This document shows, one piece after another, positions 9,025-17,990 of a DNA stretch of 64,000 nt. Numbering within the stretch: the first letter of the stretch is position 1; the number at the start of each line of letters is the position of its first letter. This stretch comes from Enterovibrio norvegicus_B (lineage in GTDB: Bacteria; Pseudomonadota; Gammaproteobacteria; Enterobacterales; Vibrionaceae), in the NCBI RefSeq assembly GCF_002876705.1, contig NZ_MDAG01000013.1, positions 186,001 to 250,000 on the forward strand. Reading direction: 5' to 3'. The position numbers and the translations under genes were made by a program. The notes under the pieces were generated by a model. The model worked only from the letters and a program-made list of their open reading frames with translations, did not search any database and was not told the origin of the DNA.

Positions 9025-9351
9025 ATGCAAATTGAACATATTCAACAACCCGACGACACACTCACTCTCGTTATTTGTGGCGACATGGACGCGCAAGGTT
9101 GCAGTGAAATCCAACCTGAGCTAGACCAACTCGTGAACGATGAAACCCCGAAAGACATTACACTCGATCTCCACAATGTCGACTTTCTCGATAGTTCTGG
9201 TATCGGTGCCATTGTTTTCCTCTTCAAACGATTAAAAGCTAAAGGTAAAGCGCTTTCGCTCATACAGGTGCATGGCCAGCCAATGGAAATTATCCAGCTG
9301 CTTCGCATCAACAGCGCGATCTCAGTTAAACCGGCTTCAACCGTTAGTTAA
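9025..9351 (+). CDS. sypA: SypA, STAS-domain biofilm switch protein
   Basis: A 108-residue single STAS domain, the fold of anti-sigma-factor antagonists. The conserved loop NVDFLDSSGIGAIV carries the phosphorylatable Ser (about residue 57). In V. fischeri, unphosphorylated SypA permits syp biofilm formation at a post-transcriptional step, and SypE sets its phosphorylation state. That knowledge is transferred by gene order and domain match. The start is firm: GGGGAGGT precedes ATG 9025. First gene of the sypA-G unit, directly downstream of a sigma54 promoter. Confidence 0.92.
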   Translation: MQIEHIQQPDDTLTLVICGDMDAQGCSEIQPELDQLVNDETPKDITLDLHNVDFLDSSGIGAIVFLFKRLKAKGKALSLIQVHGQPMEIIQLLRINSAISVKPASTVS

Positions 9352-9430
9352 TTCGTTGTCCCCGTCTTCTGTCTTGCCTTAAAGCAAACAGAGAATAGAC
9401 GGATTTTTCAACGCAAGAAGGAGGCGAGGC

Positions 9431-10240
9431 ATGCGCACGCTATTTTCTCTGATTCTGCCCATTGTCGTTCTTTCTGGTTGCTCGGCATTTCCTGACCATG
9501 GCCAAGGTGGCATGGCAGAACACAACTATTCATCACTCACCCCCGTGATGGCAGACGAACCTTTAGGGCCAGAACACGGCCTGCGTTTCGAATGGGAACT
9601 CACGTCACGACATCTCGACATCCTCATCTTAGAAGGTGCAGAGCTTTGCTTTCCCGCCACCGTGGTTCAAGCAAGACGCATGCAAAACCGTATCGTTCGA
9701 GAGCTTCAAGGTGGTCTAGAATTTGACGCCGCCAATGACCTCATTATTCAACGAACAACACTCGAACGACTCGAAAAGCAACTTGATGCCGTTCGCGGAA
9801 GTAAAGCCTGTATCCCTCCGGGGTCTATTGGCTTCCAATCTGCAGCAGAACTCGCCGCCCAGATATACGGTTTGCTGAATGCCGACAATCAGTTTTCCTT
9901 TAACTCCTCTGAAGTGAACCCTAAATACATGGGGCGTTTAGCAGAAGCCGCTACCCTACTGCGTGATGTTACCCAATACGATTTACACATTACTGGCCAT
10001 GCGGATTCCGTCGGTAATGGCCCCCAAAACAAAGCCCTGTCTCTAGCGCGTGCAAATCAAGTGAAGCGCTATTTGCAGATTTTTGGTATTGCACCCTCGC
10101 GTCTGACTGTGGACGCCGTTGGTGCAACAGACCCACTCTTTGAAGGCAACCAACCCGAAGTTCGTCTCACCAACCGTCGTGTTTCCATCGAGTTGGTCGA
10201 AGCGGACGTTAAGAGAAAAATGCATGCTGGAGGTCTATGA
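9431..10240 (+). CDS. sypB: SypB, OmpA-domain lipoprotein
   Basis: A 269-residue envelope protein. It begins with a lipoprotein signal peptide whose lipobox LSGC puts the acylated Cys at residue 17. The C-terminal half (about 155-260) is an OmpA-like peptidoglycan-binding domain with ITGHADSVGNG, SLARANQVKRYL and LTNRRVSIELV. It probably anchors the outer-membrane part of the export machine to peptidoglycan. The start is supported by AAGGAGGCGAGGC. It overlaps the sypC start by 4 nt, so the two are translationally coupled. Confidence 0.9.
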   Translation: MRTLFSLILPIVVLSGCSAFPDHGQGGMAEHNYSSLTPVMADEPLGPEHGLRFEWELTSRHLDILILEGAELCFPATVVQARRMQNRIVRELQGGLEFDAANDLIIQRTTLERLEKQLDAVRGSKACIPPGSIGFQSAAELAAQIYGLLNADNQFSFNSSEVNPKYMGRLAEAATLLRDVTQYDLHITGHADSVGNGPQNKALSLARANQVKRYLQIFGIAPSRLTVDAVGATDPLFEGNQPEVRLTNRRVSIELVEADVKRKMHAGGL

Positions 10241-12351
10241 TGAAAAAAATCATCTTACTCCTCATCCTCGTCACACACGCATTGGGGTTGTCCCTCACTG
10301 CGAGCGCCGATGAATATCGGGCACAGATTGGTGATCAAATCGCCATCATGTTGCCGGGCGAGGTCACCCTTAACAAAGAATTCCAAATCGATCGTCAGGG
10401 ACGTTTAACACTCCCTGAGGTCGGGATGGTACAAGCGCAGGGAAAGACCGAACCAGAACTGGCTGAGGCAGTAAAAGAAACCTTGTCTACTGTCTTTCGC
10501 GACCTTTCCTCCTTGCAGGTGTTTGTCAGCAAGCGACAGCTGCTTGTGACGATCCAAGGCTATGTTGAAGAGCCGGGTGAATTCACCTTAAAACAAAATG
10601 CGTCAATCCAAATGGCACTTTACGCTGCAGGCGGCCTTCGCACGGGCGCACAGCTTGACCGATTTCAGTTGCGCAGAAATGGTGAAGTGCTCACTTTCGA
10701 CTACAAAAAATTCCTTGATACTGGCGATGACTCTTTACTGCCAACATTAAACTCGCTAGATACCCTCTTCATTCCGGCCTCCCCTATGATCGGGAACGTA
10801 GAGCAAAACTTTGACCCTGCGGCGTTAGCCGATTCCGGTGATGCTGCAGAAGACAGAAAAGCCATTAAAGTGTTCGGTGAAGTGATTCGCCCCGGCAGTT
10901 TCTCCGCCAAAGAAGAGAACAACCTTGTGGATTTATTGATGCGCGCGGGCGGTGTGACCCGCTATGCTTCGGTTGAGCAAATCCGCGTTATCTCTTCCAA
11001 CGAGCCACGCACCTTTAACTTAAAGCAGTACCTCGACAGCGGTGATGAATCCTTGTTACCGAACATCGTTGAAGGCTCAACCATCTTTGTCCCCAAACAA
11101 GAAGAAGAAATCAAAACAGGTTCAAACACCGTCTATGTGATGGGGGAAGTTGCCAAGCCCGGTGCTTATGAAGGGAAAGATGACGCTACCTTTATCGATA
11201 TTCTTGCGAATGCTGGCGGCCCAACCCGTTTTGCCGAAAGCCGTCAGATTCGCGTAATCAAAGCCGATGGAACGACAGTCCCTTTTGATCTGAATCTTTT
11301 CACCGAAGGAAAAATGGTAGGTGGCCCACCAAACATTGAGCCCGGTGATGCGATATTTGTGCCTGAGAAACTCGATTCAAACGAAAAATCCTGGCTAAAA
11401 GTACAGCCTGAGCGCGCGGTCCGTGTAATAGGTGAAGTATTGCGCCCTAGCCGCATCGAATGGTCTGATGAAATGTCACTGCTTGATTTACTCGCGCACG
11501 TTGGTGGCCCAACAAGCCGTGCTGACACCAGCCAGATTGAAGTCGTTACCCCAGTATCAGCAAACAAATCGAAATCTTATACGTTCAACCTTGATGTGTT
11601 CCTCAAGGAGGGTCGCCCAGATTCAGAACTTCCGCCAGTCAGGGCTGGCACAACCGTGCGTGTTCACGATTTACCGGATGATCCTGTCGATAACAAATCC
11701 AAATGGATCCGCCAAAGTTCAGAAAGCTCCATCTATGTGTTCGGTCAAGTGGGCGCCCCAGGACGTTACCGTTTCACCAATGAAATGCACTTTCTCGATA
11801 TTCTTTCTGCTGCAGACGGCCCTACGGCGAATGCCGACTTGCACAACATCCGTGTGACCCATTTAGACGGCAAACACGCTCGTGTCAGCAGACTTAACCT
11901 TGCCATGTTCTTTGAAACCGGAGATTCCACCTTACTTCCTGAAGTCAAAATGGGTGACACCATTTATATTCCAGAGAAAAACCGCAACTGGCTCGATAGA
12001 CCAAAAGAAGAAACCATCCGTGTCCTTGGCGCAATCAATCGACCAGGTCGCTATACCTTTGACGACCACATGACGATCCTCGATTTGCTTGCAGAAGCTG
12101 GCGGCCCAAGTGCCAACGCCTACATCGAGAAAATCACGGTCGTGAACATGTCTTGCTGTCGTGACCAAGCCCGCACGTTTGATTTGTCAGAATTCAGCCG
12201 CACTGCGCGATTCCAAGACCTTCCAGTACTGAGAGTAGGCGACACAGTTTACGTCCCAACGAAAGAAGAAAGCACGGCGGAGAAGATTCGCCAAGGGATC
12301 ACCGATATCTTCCAGATCGCAGGTATCGCAGCACTTGTAGGTATACTCTAA
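10237..12351 (+). CDS. sypC: SypC, multi-SLBB polysaccharide export protein
   Basis: Outer-membrane polysaccharide exporter of the Wza type, 704 residues. After a signal peptide ending ..TASA there is a poly_export domain (YRAQIGDQIAIMLPGE), then six SLBB beta-grasp repeats of roughly 95 residues, each beginning with a G(E/Q/Y)V..PG motif such as GEVIRPGSF, GEVAKPGAY and GQVGAPGRY. A hydrophobic C-terminal helix (IAGIAALVGIL) could form the outer-membrane barrel, as in Wza. Wza itself has fewer SLBB repeats, so the periplasmic tube should be longer. ATG 10240 fits the ribosome binding site GGAGG slightly better than 10237. Confidence 0.9.
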   Translation: MMKKIILLLILVTHALGLSLTASADEYRAQIGDQIAIMLPGEVTLNKEFQIDRQGRLTLPEVGMVQAQGKTEPELAEAVKETLSTVFRDLSSLQVFVSKRQLLVTIQGYVEEPGEFTLKQNASIQMALYAAGGLRTGAQLDRFQLRRNGEVLTFDYKKFLDTGDDSLLPTLNSLDTLFIPASPMIGNVEQNFDPAALADSGDAAEDRKAIKVFGEVIRPGSFSAKEENNLVDLLMRAGGVTRYASVEQIRVISSNEPRTFNLKQYLDSGDESLLPNIVEGSTIFVPKQEEEIKTGSNTVYVMGEVAKPGAYEGKDDATFIDILANAGGPTRFAESRQIRVIKADGTTVPFDLNLFTEGKMVGGPPNIEPGDAIFVPEKLDSNEKSWLKVQPERAVRVIGEVLRPSRIEWSDEMSLLDLLAHVGGPTSRADTSQIEVVTPVSANKSKSYTFNLDVFLKEGRPDSELPPVRAGTTVRVHDLPDDPVDNKSKWIRQSSESSIYVFGQVGAPGRYRFTNEMHFLDILSAADGPTANADLHNIRVTHLDGKHARVSRLNLAMFFETGDSTLLPEVKMGDTIYIPEKNRNWLDRPKEETIRVLGAINRPGRYTFDDHMTILDLLAEAGGPSANAYIEKITVVNMSCCRDQARTFDLSEFSRTARFQDLPVLRVGDTVYVPTKEESTAEKIRQGITDIFQIAGIAALVGIL

Positions 12352-13058
12352 TGAATATTCCTCCGCTCAACCTTGAAGTCGAACGGATCTATTTTCAGGT
12401 TATCCGTAACGACTATAAAACCCTCGCTTTCGCTTCGACAGAGTCAGGGGAAGGCGTCACATCTCTCGCAACAGCCATCGCTCAGCGTTCTTTGCTTGCG
12501 GGAAAATCCACCTTGGTGGTCGATCTCAACCTTTATCACCCCAGCCTTGAAAGTCAGGGGATGACAACCGTACAAAGTGAGCGAGGTTTGCTACCCAATC
12601 CCGAGTTAGTGGGTGTAGCAGGTGAACATGCGTACTTCACCGGCATCATTGCACCATCGAAACGCGAGACCATCATGGAATTACGCCGCCCAGGTTCGCT
12701 AGAAGCCTATTTGGAGGAATGGCATAAAGACTATGACCTCGTGATTTTTGATACTTCCCCGATGTCGCGTTTGAATGCCAACAACATTCCACCAGAACGT
12801 GTTGCGGCTGCGGCCGATGGTACGATCTTTGTGGTAATGGCAGGGCAAACAACCACGGCGATGGCAGCCGAGTCGGTTAAAAAGCTCAACGATGCAGGCG
12901 CACACATCCTAGGCAGTGTGATCAATGATAAAAACAATCCCTCGTTGAAGGTCGAAGTTCTTCGCGAAATTGGTCGCCTCAAAAAACGCTTACCCAAGCT
13001 CGCAGGAAAACTGAGAAAAATGGTGCTAAGTAGCCACCTTTTGTCTTTGGAGATTTAA
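12351..13058 (+). CDS. sypD: SypD, BY-kinase-like protein with degenerate P-loop
   Basis: A 235-residue cytoplasmic protein of the Wzc/CpsD tyrosine-kinase fold, expected to partner the chain-length protein SypO. The Walker A position reads SGEGVTSLA, where kinases have GEGKS/T, so the invariant Lys is Val. The A' motif is degenerate too (VVDLNLYHPSLE instead of DADLR.P). No Tyr cluster is visible at the C-terminus. It may therefore be a non-catalytic or ATP-binding-only regulator, although the fold and locus position identify it as SypD. The start overlaps the sypC stop in TAATG. Confidence 0.85.
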   Translation: MNIPPLNLEVERIYFQVIRNDYKTLAFASTESGEGVTSLATAIAQRSLLAGKSTLVVDLNLYHPSLESQGMTTVQSERGLLPNPELVGVAGEHAYFTGIIAPSKRETIMELRRPGSLEAYLEEWHKDYDLVIFDTSPMSRLNANNIPPERVAAAADGTIFVVMAGQTTTAMAAESVKKLNDAGAHILGSVINDKNNPSLKVEVLREIGRLKKRLPKLAGKLRKMVLSSHLLSLEI

Positions 13059-13061
13059 TTC

Positions 13062-14597
13062 ATGGTATCTGTCGTCCACCACGAATGCCGTCCAGCCTCA
13101 CTGAAATCCGTGAGCCAAGCAAGAAAACTGGTTGCTGACACCTTGAGACAGCGCGGCGTGTCTGACCACCTATCAAACAAGATACAGCTTTGTTTGTCTG
13201 AAGCCGGGGCAAACCTCGTTAACCATACCAGCCCGCAGCCCACCTTTATCTTGGTCGAGTTGGAATGCACTGATTCTGGGTGGGAATTGCATTTAAGCGA
13301 TGACGGACAAAGTTGGAATCCTACTCTTGCCAATCGCGTACAAACCCTCGATACCTTTGAAGAAAAAGAGGGTGGCCGCGGTCTCGCGCTCATTCATAGC
13401 TTGACCGATGACATGGCGTACAAAGTCAGGGAGATGTTTGACACCAACACCCTATCGTTGACATGGCATATCGAGAAGAAGATATCCAAACCGAGCATTT
13501 TGATCGTGGATGATGATATCTGCCAGCGTCGTCTATACAGCGCTTATTTGTCCGAGAGTTACCAAGTCATCGAAGCTGAAAGTGGTGAAATGGCACTCGA
13601 AATGCTGTTGAAGCAGGATGTTGACCTCGTCATTTCCGATATTCGCATGCCTGGCATGGATGGTTTAAGCCTCAAAAGAGCCCTTCACCAGCAAACCAAT
13701 ACCCTACTCACACCCTTTATTTTCCTCACCTATGCCGACAACCCTGAAACGCGTGAAAGCGCACTAGGTTTAGGGATTGATGACTACATGGTGAAACCGG
13801 TCAGCAAATCTTCACTCATGCAAAGCGTGAAACGGGTGCTCAACCGCTCAGACCAAATCTATCGCCAGCTAACAGACCGCGTGAACAAACGTATCACTGA
13901 CGCGTTAACCCCATCATTACCGCGCAAAGCACACGGCTGGGAAATGGCGGTCGTCAGTCGCAATACAGGCATTGGCGGTGGTGATTTAGTGTTACACCGC
14001 GATACCGACAAACACCTCATGCTCAATATGGTTGATGTAATGGGCCATGACGTTGCGGCCAAGTTTTTCTCTTATGCCTTTGGCGGTTACCTACGCGGTT
14101 TGATGTATCACATTGACGACCAAGATGATCCTTGTGCAACGTTGTTAAGCCGCTTGTCAGACAGCGCTCTTGAAGATGGTTTATTGTCTCAGGTGATCTT
14201 AACCTGTTGCTCCGTTGCCATGTCTAATGGCGGCAAAATTGATATCGCCACTGCTGGGCACCCTGCGCCATTTCTGATTTCGCCCACTGGAACCAAAGAA
14301 GTCAGCGTCGGCGGTATTCTCCCAGGTGTGTTATATGGCGCGAGTTATGACACCGTATCCATCACCCTCGATCGCACCGAACGACTTGCCCTCTATACCG
14401 ATGGATTGTTTGAATCAGCGGAAGATGATGAGGCACGTAAAGTGCTCGAAAATACGGTTATTAAGGCGTTGCACACCACGCTTTCACTGCCGTTAAACGA
14501 AGCGGCAGAGGAAGTGATGCGCGTGTTTGATGACATAGGCGAACAAAACAAAGACGACACAACGTTGGTGTTGTTACAACGTGCTGCCGACGAATAA
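13062..14597 (+). CDS. sypE: SypE, RsbW-like kinase / receiver / PP2C phosphatase
   Basis: A three-domain 511-residue regulator. Residues about 1-145 form a GHKL anti-sigma-type kinase with the N-box LSEAGANLVNHT and the G-box GGRGLALIH. Residues about 147-262 are a receiver domain with phospho-acceptor Asp193 in VISDIRMPGMDG. The rest is an RsbU-type PP2C phosphatase (DVMGHDVAAKFFS, TAGHPAPFLI, LYTDGLFES). In V. fischeri SypE both phosphorylates and dephosphorylates SypA depending on the state of its receiver. The gene starts 3 nt after sypD, with GGAGATT as the ribosome binding site. Confidence 0.93.
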   Translation: MVSVVHHECRPASLKSVSQARKLVADTLRQRGVSDHLSNKIQLCLSEAGANLVNHTSPQPTFILVELECTDSGWELHLSDDGQSWNPTLANRVQTLDTFEEKEGGRGLALIHSLTDDMAYKVREMFDTNTLSLTWHIEKKISKPSILIVDDDICQRRLYSAYLSESYQVIEAESGEMALEMLLKQDVDLVISDIRMPGMDGLSLKRALHQQTNTLLTPFIFLTYADNPETRESALGLGIDDYMVKPVSKSSLMQSVKRVLNRSDQIYRQLTDRVNKRITDALTPSLPRKAHGWEMAVVSRNTGIGGGDLVLHRDTDKHLMLNMVDVMGHDVAAKFFSYAFGGYLRGLMYHIDDQDDPCATLLSRLSDSALEDGLLSQVILTCCSVAMSNGGKIDIATAGHPAPFLISPTGTKEVSVGGILPGVLYGASYDTVSITLDRTERLALYTDGLFESAEDDEARKVLENTVIKALHTTLSLPLNEAAEEVMRVFDDIGEQNKDDTTLVLLQRAADE

Positions 14598-14613
14598 AAG
14601 AACATGAAATCAC

Positions 14614-14634
14614 CATGGCACATGTTGTGCCATG
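14614..14634. terminator. Hairpin between sypE and sypF
   Basis: CATGGCACA (14614-14622) pairs perfectly with TGTGCCATG (14626-14634) around a 3-nt loop and is followed by TGTTTCTT. It may attenuate read-through so that sypF is made at a lower level than sypA-E, or it may stabilise the upstream mRNA. Confidence 0.45.
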
Positions 14635-14782
14635 TGTTTCTTATCACATCCCCGAAACACCGCGGATCGAGATCTTCGCGTCATTCATCTTCACCGAAAT
14701 ATCTGTACTAAACTCAAAGTCATACAGGCTCTCATTTATGGTGCTTTCGTCTCATTGCTTAACTTAACCAGGTGGGTGTGAT

Positions 14783-17700
14783 TTGAATATAAGGCTAAAA
14801 GCCGTTTTTGCCACGATGATCATTTTTACCGTGGTGCTCGTTTTGTTCATCAGCTACGCCTTTCAATACTTGTCACAAGCAAGAGAAGCTGAGCTGGCTT
14901 ATCGCTCGAACGAAGTGGCAGAACTTGTTGCCTTTGCCGTCGAAGTACCGATGGAAGAAAACGATCTCAATACCCTACACCAACAGGCAGAGCGCTTTAT
15001 TCAGCATTCAGACCTCGCTTTCCTCACCATAGAGCGAGATGGACGTGTGCTCGCGCATACCCAGCGTTCTGACACGCAGATGAATGATGTCACGATTGCC
15101 AAGTACCCCATTGGATCACCTGATGACAAGTCTGGTGACGTTATCATCGGGTTCAGAAATCATCATTCCGATGCCGTCGCGTCGCCTATCGGCCAGTTTT
15201 TGATTTGGAGTTCTTCAGGCATCGGTTTGCTTGCCATCGCTACCATGTACATCATGATGCTCGCGGTCACGCGCCCACTAAGAAAACTGCAAAAACTCAG
15301 TAAAAAGGACAGCGTTCCTTCGTCGTTCAATATGTTCTTCCAAGATGAAATTGAAGCCACGGTAGACATGGTAAATTCCATGCAGAAAAAGCTCGATAAG
15401 AGCTACCAGCAGCTCCAGAATTCCATTCGAGACCAAAAGTATTCTTATGTAGAAGCACAGCAAATCGAAGAAAAGAACGTGGCGATCTACAACGCGTCAT
15501 TGGATGCGATTGTGGTGGCGAACGACCAAGACATCATCATCGAGTTCAACGCTATTGCCGAGCAACTGTTCGGTTGGGACAGAGACGAAATAGTGGGTCG
15601 ACGCCTTGCTGACACCCTCATTCCCCCTGCTCTGCGTGAATCCCATATTAAAGGCATGCAGCACTTCCTCGCATCAGGCGAAGGCCCAGTTCTCAATCAA
15701 CGTATCGAGTTACCAGCCGTTCGAAAAAGTGGCCGTGAATTCCCGATTGAAGTGTCGATCTCCCCAGCAAAAACAAAGCAGGGGTATATTTTCGTTTCTT
15801 ACATGCGCGATATTACTCAGCGACTGAAAGACCAAACCGAGCTCAAAATCGCGGCGCACGCCTTCGAATCGTCTGAAGCCATGTTCATTTCTGATGCAAA
15901 AGGACACATCATTCGCACCAACCCTGCTTTCACCTCCATCACGGGATTTGAAAGTGCTGAAGTGGAAGGGGAAAAGCCGCGCACGCTTTCTGCCAATCCA
16001 GAAGACATTCAGTTCCACAAACAAATTTGGCGAACCTTGATCGACTCAGGACGATGGAACGGTGAGATTTCGCTTCGTCACCGGGATGGTAACGAGCTTC
16101 CCGTTCGAATGAGTATGACTGCAGTGCGTGATGAAGACGACACCCTCACCCACTACGTGGCGCACTTCTTCGACCTGACCGAACAAAAGCACAATGAACG
16201 TATTCTTCGTACCGCCCAGCATGAAGCGGAAAGCGCGAACGAATCGAAAAGCCGTTTCTTGGCTACCATGAGTCATGAAATTCGCACCCCCATGAACAGT
16301 GTGCTGGGTGTGCTCGGGTTATTGAAAGAAACGCCGCTGAACATCAAGCAGTTGGGGTTAGTTCAAACGGCACGAGAATCCGGTGAACTGTTGCTTGCGA
16401 TCATCAACGATGTCTTGGATTTTTCTAAGATGGAAGCAGGTAAATTAACGCTAGAGAAAAACCCGTTTGATATTGTTGAATTACTCCAACAGACCTTAGA
16501 CATTCTGCGCCCTCAAGCGGCGAACAAAAACTTAAAACTGAATGTTATTTTTGCTGATAACACGCCTCAGTATCTCATTGGGGACGGAGACCGCATTCGT
16601 CAAATCGTGCTGAATTTAATGTCGAATGCCATCAAATACACGCAAGAAGGCAGCATCACTGTGTCTATCAAATGTGCACGCTTGTATACCGATGCTTGTC
16701 AGCTTCAAATTGATGTTTCCGACACAGGGCAAGGCATTGACCAAGGGCACATTACCGACTTGTTCGATGAGTTCACTATGGCGGAAGATACCTATGACAG
16801 ACGCCATGAAGGCAGCGGTCTTGGACTGGCGATCTGTAAGCAACTCGTGAATCTCATGAAGGGTAAAATCGAGGTTGATAGCCAAAAAGACGTTGGCTCC
16901 ACGTTTACCCTTACATTGGAACTCAAACTCGCTGAAAAAGAAGATTGTGCCCCCCTTAGCACATCAAACCCCACCCTTGGCGGCACAGCAGAAATCAGCA
17001 GTTCAATGCGAATACTTTTGGCAGAAGACAACCCCGCCAACCAAGTGGTGCTCCGCACTATGCTCGAATTTTCCGGGCTTTCTGCGGATATTGTCAGCAA
17101 CGGACAAGAGGCGGTGGACGCTGTCAGCAAAATTCCTTACGACATCATTTTTATGGACATTTCGATGCCCGAAATGGATGGCGTTGAAGCCACACAACGG
17201 ATCCGACAAATGGATTCACCCACCAAAGACGTCATCATCGTCGCATTAACCGCACATGCTATTCGTGGCGATAAAGAACACTTTTTAAACCAAGGGATGG
17301 ATGATTTTGTGTCAAAACCCGTCACGCGCCAATCCATTCTCGATTGTTTAGGGCGCTGGCAAGATCATGCTTCAAAAACGGGCAGTGAACGAGACATCAT
17401 TAAACACCAAACCTCTTCGGCTCGTGGGCAGGGTGACGCGAATAATGGTCCTGGCAGCGCAACAGACTGCCCTCCACAGAATGAATTGGTTGATGAATCC
17501 ACGTTACAGCAATTGGTGTCTGACACATCCGCAGAAGCCGCCCCAAATCTGATCAGCTTTTATATAGAAGATGCAAAAACACGTGTGCTCAAATTGGTTG
17601 ATGCAGCAGAAAGCGAAGATTTTTACACCCTAGAATTTGAGGCTCACACCTTGGGCAGCAGCGCCGCGGCGCATGGCAATGCTGCCTTGTGCAAACTTTG

Positions 17701-17836
17701 CCGAAGCATTGAAGCCTTTTGCCTAGAGCAAGCCTTTGATAAGGCGCTCGACACAGCAACACAACTTGCCGTCACGGCGGATGCATCATTCGAGGCTCTG
17801 GATAAGCGATTGCAACGCGGTTTAATGATGAAGTAA
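14783..17836 (+). CDS. sypF: SypF, hybrid sensor histidine kinase
   Basis: Membrane sensor kinase of 1017 residues. Order: TM1 (about 7-27), a periplasmic segment of ~110 residues, TM2 (about 143-165), a HAMP-like linker, two PAS domains (about 232-350 and 355-470), HisKA with His498 in SHEIRTPMNS, a HATPase domain, a receiver with Asp792 (FMDISMPEMDG), and an Hpt domain with His955 (FEAHTLGSSAA). It is expected to feed phosphate through its Hpt to SypG and SypE. The start is TTG at 14783, the only in-frame start near the ribosome binding site AGGTGG; a weak start codon would keep sensor levels low. Confidence 0.93.
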   Translation: MNIRLKAVFATMIIFTVVLVLFISYAFQYLSQAREAELAYRSNEVAELVAFAVEVPMEENDLNTLHQQAERFIQHSDLAFLTIERDGRVLAHTQRSDTQMNDVTIAKYPIGSPDDKSGDVIIGFRNHHSDAVASPIGQFLIWSSSGIGLLAIATMYIMMLAVTRPLRKLQKLSKKDSVPSSFNMFFQDEIEATVDMVNSMQKKLDKSYQQLQNSIRDQKYSYVEAQQIEEKNVAIYNASLDAIVVANDQDIIIEFNAIAEQLFGWDRDEIVGRRLADTLIPPALRESHIKGMQHFLASGEGPVLNQRIELPAVRKSGREFPIEVSISPAKTKQGYIFVSYMRDITQRLKDQTELKIAAHAFESSEAMFISDAKGHIIRTNPAFTSITGFESAEVEGEKPRTLSANPEDIQFHKQIWRTLIDSGRWNGEISLRHRDGNELPVRMSMTAVRDEDDTLTHYVAHFFDLTEQKHNERILRTAQHEAESANESKSRFLATMSHEIRTPMNSVLGVLGLLKETPLNIKQLGLVQTARESGELLLAIINDVLDFSKMEAGKLTLEKNPFDIVELLQQTLDILRPQAANKNLKLNVIFADNTPQYLIGDGDRIRQIVLNLMSNAIKYTQEGSITVSIKCARLYTDACQLQIDVSDTGQGIDQGHITDLFDEFTMAEDTYDRRHEGSGLGLAICKQLVNLMKGKIEVDSQKDVGSTFTLTLELKLAEKEDCAPLSTSNPTLGGTAEISSSMRILLAEDNPANQVVLRTMLEFSGLSADIVSNGQEAVDAVSKIPYDIIFMDISMPEMDGVEATQRIRQMDSPTKDVIIVALTAHAIRGDKEHFLNQGMDDFVSKPVTRQSILDCLGRWQDHASKTGSERDIIKHQTSSARGQGDANNGPGSATDCPPQNELVDESTLQQLVSDTSAEAAPNLISFYIEDAKTRVLKLVDAAESEDFYTLEFEAHTLGSSAAAHGNAALCKLCRSIEAFCLEQAFDKALDTATQLAVTADASFEALDKRLQRGLMMK

Positions 17837-17990
17837 CCAGTTGATTTAAAAGCGTGATTCTTGCGCTGACACATTTGGTTTTTGACCAAATTGTCGTACA
17901 CTTACTTGCATATAATTTAATCAAACAGAATACCCTAACCCTCGAGCAATGGGGTCGGCGTAGGTAGACATCTCAAGGGACGCATGCACC

